From Candidatus Neomicrothrix sp. UBA7388 (GTDB lineage: Bacteria; Actinomycetota; Acidimicrobiia; Acidimicrobiales; Poriferisodalaceae): 35,388 nucleotides of DNA. The stretch spans positions 13,587 to 48,974 of the forward strand of contig DKNM01000060.1 in assembly GCA_002470695.1 (NCBI GenBank). Reading direction: 5' to 3'. The notes beneath the pieces were generated by a model. It ran no database searches. It saw only the letters and a list, made by a program, of their open reading frames with translations, and was not told where the DNA came from. This document shows positions 31,394-35,388 of the stretch, one piece after another. Position 1 is the first letter of the stretch. Each line of letters starts with the position of its first letter. A program made the translations under genes and the position numbers.

Positions 31394-31972
31394 TTACTGA
31401 GCGTGACTCAAATGGCTTGTTTCGTTAAACGACACAAGAATGGGTTTATCTTCACGAATTGCGATTCTTGTAATCTGCGCCTGGGCAACATTCATCCTCC
31501 AAGATATTTGCCCCCCAACCCCTAGCGCCCACGCGACAGCAGACTTGATAGGGGAAACATGAGTGAAAACTGCGACATCTTTGTCTCGCGCTTCAGTTAA
31601 TAGGTCCTCACACGCCGCCGCGACCCTAAGGTCCAAAGCACTCAAGGATTCGCCTCCCGGCGGCGCGAATGAAAGATCGCTCCTCCACTCTGCCCACTCA
31701 GCACTGGATACGTCAACCAATGGCCGCTCATCCCATTCTCCGTAATCGAGTTCTGTCCACCTTTCATCGATGCGCAATGGTAAACCGAGCGGCTCCGCCG
31801 TCTCACGGGCACGGATCAGAGGTGAAGACACCACCAAATCCACTTTGCCCAATGCTTGCGCGATCAGTTGCGCCTGCCTCAACCCCAAGTCATCTAAAGC
31901 GTTATCAACTCTTCCTTGGAGTAGACCACTAGCGTTAGCGACCGTTCGCCCGTGCCGAACTATCAATAACAT
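31394..31972 (-). CDS. Histidine phosphatase (phosphoglycerate mutase-like)
   Basis: This 192 aa member of the histidine phosphatase superfamily begins LLIVRHGRTVAN (catalytic RHG), with SSPLIRARETAEPL, ELDYGEWDER, PPGGESLSALDLRV and the second catalytic His in VFTHVSPIKSAV. This pattern is that of CobC/broad-specificity phosphatases. In mycobacteria a CobC-type phosphatase, fused to RNase HI (Rv2228c), sits next to the COG1579 gene; here it stands alone without RNase H. ATG 31972 has GGAGG overlapping the previous gene's end, so it is co-transcribed. Confidence 0.9.
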   Translation of the reverse strand: MLLIVRHGRTVANASGLLQGRVDNALDDLGLRQAQLIAQALGKVDLVVSSPLIRARETAEPLGLPLRIDERWTELDYGEWDERPLVDVSSAEWAEWRSDLSFAPPGGESLSALDLRVAAACEDLLTEARDKDVAVFTHVSPIKSAVAWALGVGGQISWRMNVAQAQITRIAIREDKPILVSFNETSHLSHAQ

Positions 31973-31974
31973 TC

Positions 31975-32478
31975 TTAATCCTCCGACCCTCGCTCCGTTA
32001 CATCTCGATCAAGACGGCCAGCACGTAGAAACCTCTGTCGCCGATCTCTATCGTTCAGACCAGCTAGGAGCCAAAACCATCCACAGAGAAATAGGCCTAA
32101 CGACTCTAGAAGAAGCATTATCCCAAAGCCTCGTTCCCCGACTGCAACGGGCGTTCCTTTACCGAAGACGCTTCCCAAGGGCCACCAAAAAAGCGAAGCA
32201 TTCGCCCAAGCTCCGTCAAAAATCAAATGCCAAAACATTCCTATCGGAATTGCTATTCCCTTCCTTCGAATCTGCCTGCGCCCAATAGTCAAGAGCATAA
32301 GGACTCCCATTAGAACTATCGGAATGAAGAGGTTGTGCGTGAACGACGCTTGGGCGGAAAACGCACTTACAACCTCTGGAATCAAAGCTCCGACAATGAC
32401 AAAACGATGATCGATCGCTGGGTCGCGAAAGGTGAACCACATAGCGATCATTGCAGTGCCGGTGAACCACAAAACCAC
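31975..32478 (-). CDS. Membrane protein of unknown function
   Basis: This 167 aa protein has about four hydrophobic segments (1-16, 26-40, 47-64, 118-138). His, Asp and Trp residues sit near membrane ends (DPAIDHR, FTHNLFIP, WHLIFDGAW), which recalls DUF457-type membrane-bound hydrolases, but I cannot assign it. GTG 32478 lies 9 bases after the COG1579 stop with AGAGG 6 bases before it. It is placed between the zinc-ribbon and phosphatase genes, so all three are probably one operon. Confidence 0.75.
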   Translation of the reverse strand: MVLWFTGTAMIAMWFTFRDPAIDHRFVIVGALIPEVVSAFSAQASFTHNLFIPIVLMGVLMLLTIGRRQIRRKGIAIPIGMFWHLIFDGAWANASLFWWPLGSVFGKGTPVAVGERGFGIMLLLESLGLFLCGWFWLLAGLNDRDRRQRFLRAGRLDRDVTERGSED

Positions 32479-32487
32479 TGCGAACCT

Positions 32488-33204
32488 CTAGCGCACTAAC
32501 AACGCGCCACACTCAGGGCACTCGGAGGGCTCGCCGCTCGGCAGGCGCCGAATTCGATCTACTTCCACCGCCGATATTTCGAGAAAGCACGCGCCGCAGG
32601 ATGCACCAACCAAGCGACCCACTGCGGTGTGGTCTCCCATTCTGGAACGATGCTCAACGTACAGATCAGCCAGGGTCGTGCCTGCCCGTTCAAAGACAGC
32701 CTCTTTCTCCCTTCTCAGAGAATTTGCCTGCGAAACCAACTCAGCCTGCTGCTCCGAAATCTTACTTTCGGCTTCACCCATAGCGGTTCGACATGCACCT
32801 TGCTCAAGCAAGAGACGACTCTCTTCTGCAGCTAGCGGCTCAATCTGCTCCATCAACTCGATGATCTGGTCTTCGAGAATATTTTGCCTACCGGCTAGAG
32901 AATCAATTTCATTTTGCAAGACCGTTGCATCTTTGGGTGATGTCATGTCACCCGCGTAAAGCGAACTTGTGGCTTTTGCAACTTTGTCTTCAAGCAGTTG
33001 AATCTCATCTTCTCGATCTTGCTGGTCCTTTCGGAGCACTTCTAGATCCACAAGCAGAAGCTCAATGGCGCTTTGGAGGGTTGCGTCTTCACCTTTGAGA
33101 GTCATCAGCTGCTCGTGTTCTGGCAAATTATCCGACCGGTAGGACAACTGCCCAATCCGAGTATCTAGTTCCTGAAGTTCGACCAATACCTCAAGCTCGC
33201 TCAA
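32488..33204 (-). CDS. COG1579 coiled-coil zinc-ribbon protein
   Basis: This 238 aa protein has a long coiled coil (about 5-165) and a C-terminal C4 zinc ribbon (CGACFLEIS ... CPECGALLVR), the pattern of COG1579 proteins that may bind nucleic acid; the exact function is not known. YAGDMTSPKDATVLQNEID in the middle is the conserved loop of the family. GAGGAG touches ATG 33210 but lies 6 bases before TTG 33204, so the ribosome site favours the TTG (MSELEVLVELQELD). Relatives sit next to a CobC-type phosphatase in mycobacteria, as here. Confidence 0.88.
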   Translation of the reverse strand: MSELEVLVELQELDTRIGQLSYRSDNLPEHEQLMTLKGEDATLQSAIELLLVDLEVLRKDQQDREDEIQLLEDKVAKATSSLYAGDMTSPKDATVLQNEIDSLAGRQNILEDQIIELMEQIEPLAAEESRLLLEQGACRTAMGEAESKISEQQAELVSQANSLRREKEAVFERAGTTLADLYVEHRSRMGDHTAVGRLVGASCGACFLEISAVEVDRIRRLPSGEPSECPECGALLVR

Positions 33205-33268
33205 AACCATCTCCTCATAAGCAAATCAATGCTGTCGCGTCACTGTTCGTTCTATCACGCAACTAGGA

Positions 33269-35388
33269 CTACTCCCCAGCCGATGTCCCAACAGGCGCTT
33301 CAGGAGCCTCTATTACAGGGTTTCGCGAAGGCACTAAGCCACAATTAAGGTACTCGTTGCGATAAGCGCCAGAAGCAGACAGCTCAGTAATCCTGCAGTT
33401 CGCTTCGGGGTGCGGCAGGAAAATTCCCTCTTCAAGGTCAACCTTGGTCATCGCACACGGCAAGTCGAATTCCATTGCTCCCCGACCAGGTCCCAGTTCA
33501 ATACTGACCGCGCACCTCTCGTCCGACAGGTACAAAAGTTGTGAGCTTCGCTGAGGAGGAGGAGGCTCAAGAAGCGGCAGTATTTCCTCCCCTTCAAGAG
33601 CTTTTGACATGTAGCTACCCCAAATTCGAGCCGGGACCCAGCCACCGGTGCCGGCTCGACCTTGGATATCGACCATAGAGACTTTTTCTTCAGGGTGTCC
33701 CATCCATACTGCGGTACTGAGCTGCGGAGTAAAGCCGACGTACCAAGCATCACTGAAATCTTGAGCCGTGCCAGTTTTGCCCGCTGAGGGTTGACCGCTT
33801 TCAAGCGCAGCTCGGCGACCTGTCCCAGCAGTCACGTTTTGTGCCAACACTTGCGAAACCCAAGCTGCCGTGTCGCCTTTGATAGCTCGGCGCCCTCGGG
33901 GAACATGCTGATAGATCACTCCACCCTCAGCATCTTCTATTTTGCTTATGAAGTATGGCTCCATGCGCAATCCCCCATTCGCAATAGCCCCATAAGCCAC
34001 AGCTTGTTCCAGTGGTGTCACTTCTTGCGCACCCAAGGACATTGACAGGTATGGCCGAAATGAATTTTCGGAATCACGGCCAAGTAATCGGTTGGACACT
34101 TCGACCACATTGTCCAACCCCGTTCTAAGCCCAAGCCGAACAAAGCCACAGTTGGAACTCTTTAGAACCGCGTACTGAACCGTGCCGACAACCCCTGCAT
34201 TCTCATTAAAGTTATTTACTTCGTAATCAACGTTGGGCGGGTTAGGGAAGGCACATGGACCGATACCGCTTATTGTGTCATAGGGCAGCAGACCTGCTTT
34301 CTCGACGGCCGCAGCAAGCACATAGGTCTTGAACGAAGAACCTGGCTGCCTTCTCCCTTGCGTAACAAGGTTGAATTGAAAGTCCGCGAATTCAGGACCG
34401 CCGATGAAGGCTCGAACTGCTCCACTGGCAGGGTCCACCGAAGCCACCGCTACTTCGAAATCACCCGTTCCTTCGGGCAAAACGTCCACCACCGCTTGTT
34501 CCATTTTCCTCTGGAGCAATGGATCAAAGGTTGTCCAGACTCTAAGTCCGCCGTTGTAGACCTTCGCAAATCGCTCTTGGTAGCTCTCACCAAGCGCGGG
34601 GTGCGCAAGCAAAGCTTCGGTAACTTCATCTAAGAAGTAATCGCGTCGAAGCGTTTCGTCTACTTTTTGCGGGCTTAAGTTCCGATCCGGGAGACCTCGC
34701 TTTTCAAACTCTTCTCGCTCGTCTGCATCGATAATTCCCGCCGCTTCAGCACTCTGCAAAGACATGCTCCGACGTTTCCCGACTATCTCAACGTCACCAA
34801 AACCGTCGAAGATACCTGGGCTTCTGATCAGCCCTGCAAGAAGCGCCGCGTCTCCGACGTCAAGTTGATCGGCATCTTTACCAAAGTATGTCTCCGCCGC
34901 GGCTTGGAGACCATATGCTCCGTTGCCGAAATAGATTTCGTTGAGATAGAACTCTAATATTTGTTCCTTTGAGAACTCTTCCTCCAGACGAGCTGCCAGC
35001 ACTGCCTCACGAATTTTCCGAGAAAGTGAACTTTCGTTTCCTACGATACGTAGTTTCACTATTTGCTGGGTAATGGTTGAGCCACCTTGTGTTATCGCTC
35101 CGCTGGTTAAGTTTTGAATCATTGCTCGCGAAATTGCTCGAATATCGACTCCGTTATGGGTCCAAAATTTATTGTCCTCAACAGCGAGCAGCGTTCCCAA
35201 AACATCGTCAGGAACCTGCGAAATAGTGATTAGTTCGCGGTCTATGTCGTAGCGCAATATTCCAATTTCTTTGCCATTACTGTCATAGACCTCTGTTCGT
35301 TGAGCTCCCGGCGACAGGTTAAGTTCGACCTCACTTCGTTCTCTGTCAACAGCAAATAACGCTTCACGACTATGAGGACCTATCGCTA
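33269..35388 (-). CDS. Bifunctional penicillin-binding protein, class A (N-terminus beyond window)
   Basis: This is a class A PBP that polymerises and cross-links peptidoglycan. The frame is open to the window edge; the visible 706 codons start before the glycosyltransferase domain. GT51 motifs are VEDNKFWTHNGVD (catalytic Glu) and TQGGSTITQQIVKL, plus YLNEIYFGNGAYG. Transpeptidase motifs are QPGSSFK (Ser nucleophile about 350 and Lys 353 of the visible part), SSN, and AGKTGTAQD. The C-terminus is Pro- and Cys-containing (LLEPPPPQ, SDERC, DLPC), without PASTA repeats. The membrane anchor must lie outside. TTG 35257 is inside the gene and is not its start. It is likely PonA-like. Confidence 0.93.
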   Translation of the reverse strand, partial: AIGPHSREALFAVDRERSEVELNLSPGAQRTEVYDSNGKEIGILRYDIDRELITISQVPDDVLGTLLAVEDNKFWTHNGVDIRAISRAMIQNLTSGAITQGGSTITQQIVKLRIVGNESSLSRKIREAVLAARLEEEFSKEQILEFYLNEIYFGNGAYGLQAAAETYFGKDADQLDVGDAALLAGLIRSPGIFDGFGDVEIVGKRRSMSLQSAEAAGIIDADEREEFEKRGLPDRNLSPQKVDETLRRDYFLDEVTEALLAHPALGESYQERFAKVYNGGLRVWTTFDPLLQRKMEQAVVDVLPEGTGDFEVAVASVDPASGAVRAFIGGPEFADFQFNLVTQGRRQPGSSFKTYVLAAAVEKAGLLPYDTISGIGPCAFPNPPNVDYEVNNFNENAGVVGTVQYAVLKSSNCGFVRLGLRTGLDNVVEVSNRLLGRDSENSFRPYLSMSLGAQEVTPLEQAVAYGAIANGGLRMEPYFISKIEDAEGGVIYQHVPRGRRAIKGDTAAWVSQVLAQNVTAGTGRRAALESGQPSAGKTGTAQDFSDAWYVGFTPQLSTAVWMGHPEEKVSMVDIQGRAGTGGWVPARIWGSYMSKALEGEEILPLLEPPPPQRSSQLLYLSDERCAVSIELGPGRGAMEFDLPCAMTKVDLEEGIFLPHPEANCRITELSASGAYRNEYLNCGLVPSRNPVIEAPEAPVGTSAGE

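Noticed and set aside
1..35388. Mobile elements, CRISPR arrays, tRNA genes, riboswitches
   Set aside because: I looked for transposase motifs, repeat-spacer structure, tRNA cloverleaves and known leader motifs and found none I could support.

Overview
The window is a compact stretch of bacterial chromosome with moderate GC, from an actinobacterium. A WhiB regulator, an MtrA/MtrB/GerMN-lipoprotein cassette, a PimB-like mannosyltransferase, a DUF3040 protein beside the division cluster, a DEDDh+GIY-YIG nuclease and an actinobacterial-type RNase P RNA all point to Actinomycetota. The moderate GC and small intergenic gaps suggest an uncultured, Acidimicrobiia-like lineage; that placement is inference. 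I see no insertion sequence, phage gene, CRISPR array or tRNA gene.

1-6.5 kb (minus strand): the division and cell-wall (dcw) cluster mraZ-rsmH-ftsL-ftsI-murE-mraY. murE overlaps mraY directly, so murF is not in its usual place. A ladder of MraZ-type boxes lies upstream of mraZ. 6.5-10.4 kb (minus): an HNH endonuclease, a small conserved protein, a ROK sugar kinase, a DUF3040 membrane protein, DNA polymerase IV and a Nudix hydrolase. 10.5-14.3 kb (plus): a small membrane protein coupled to an inositol-monophosphatase-type enzyme, then a response regulator, a histidine kinase and a short GerMN lipoprotein (an MtrAB-LpqB-like system). 14.3-18.8 kb (minus): a translationally coupled potassium operon, trkA followed by two very different TrkH proteins.

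18.8-25.1 kb: glpK (plus), then minus-strand genes for an AlaC-like aminotransferase, an SRPBCC protein, a membrane protein, PimB-like glycosyltransferase, QueG and a small Cys-rich protein. 25.2-27.8 kb (plus): a soluble Ser/Thr kinase and a DEDDh/GIY-YIG nuclease. 27.8-29.5 kb (minus): a small beta-rich protein, trpD and whiB. 29.6-31.4 kb (plus): a membrane protein, rnpB and a metallo-beta-lactamase-fold hydrolase. 31.4-35.4 kb (minus): a histidine phosphatase, a membrane protein, a COG1579 zinc-ribbon protein and a bifunctional penicillin-binding protein cut by the window edge.

Themes across the window: (i) ten gene junctions are four-base NTGA stop/start overlaps, using ATG, GTG, TTG and even CTG starts; (ii) several first genes have a TANNNT -10 element 6-7 bases before the start codon, the signature of leaderless mRNA; (iii) convergent genes end within -4 to +6 bases of each other, with no room for intrinsic terminators. 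The observations most worth following are the phased MraZ operator, the asymmetric tandem TrkH pair, the missing murF, the palindrome over the whiB promoter, the TrpD with an altered PRPP loop, and the CTG-started ROK kinase.
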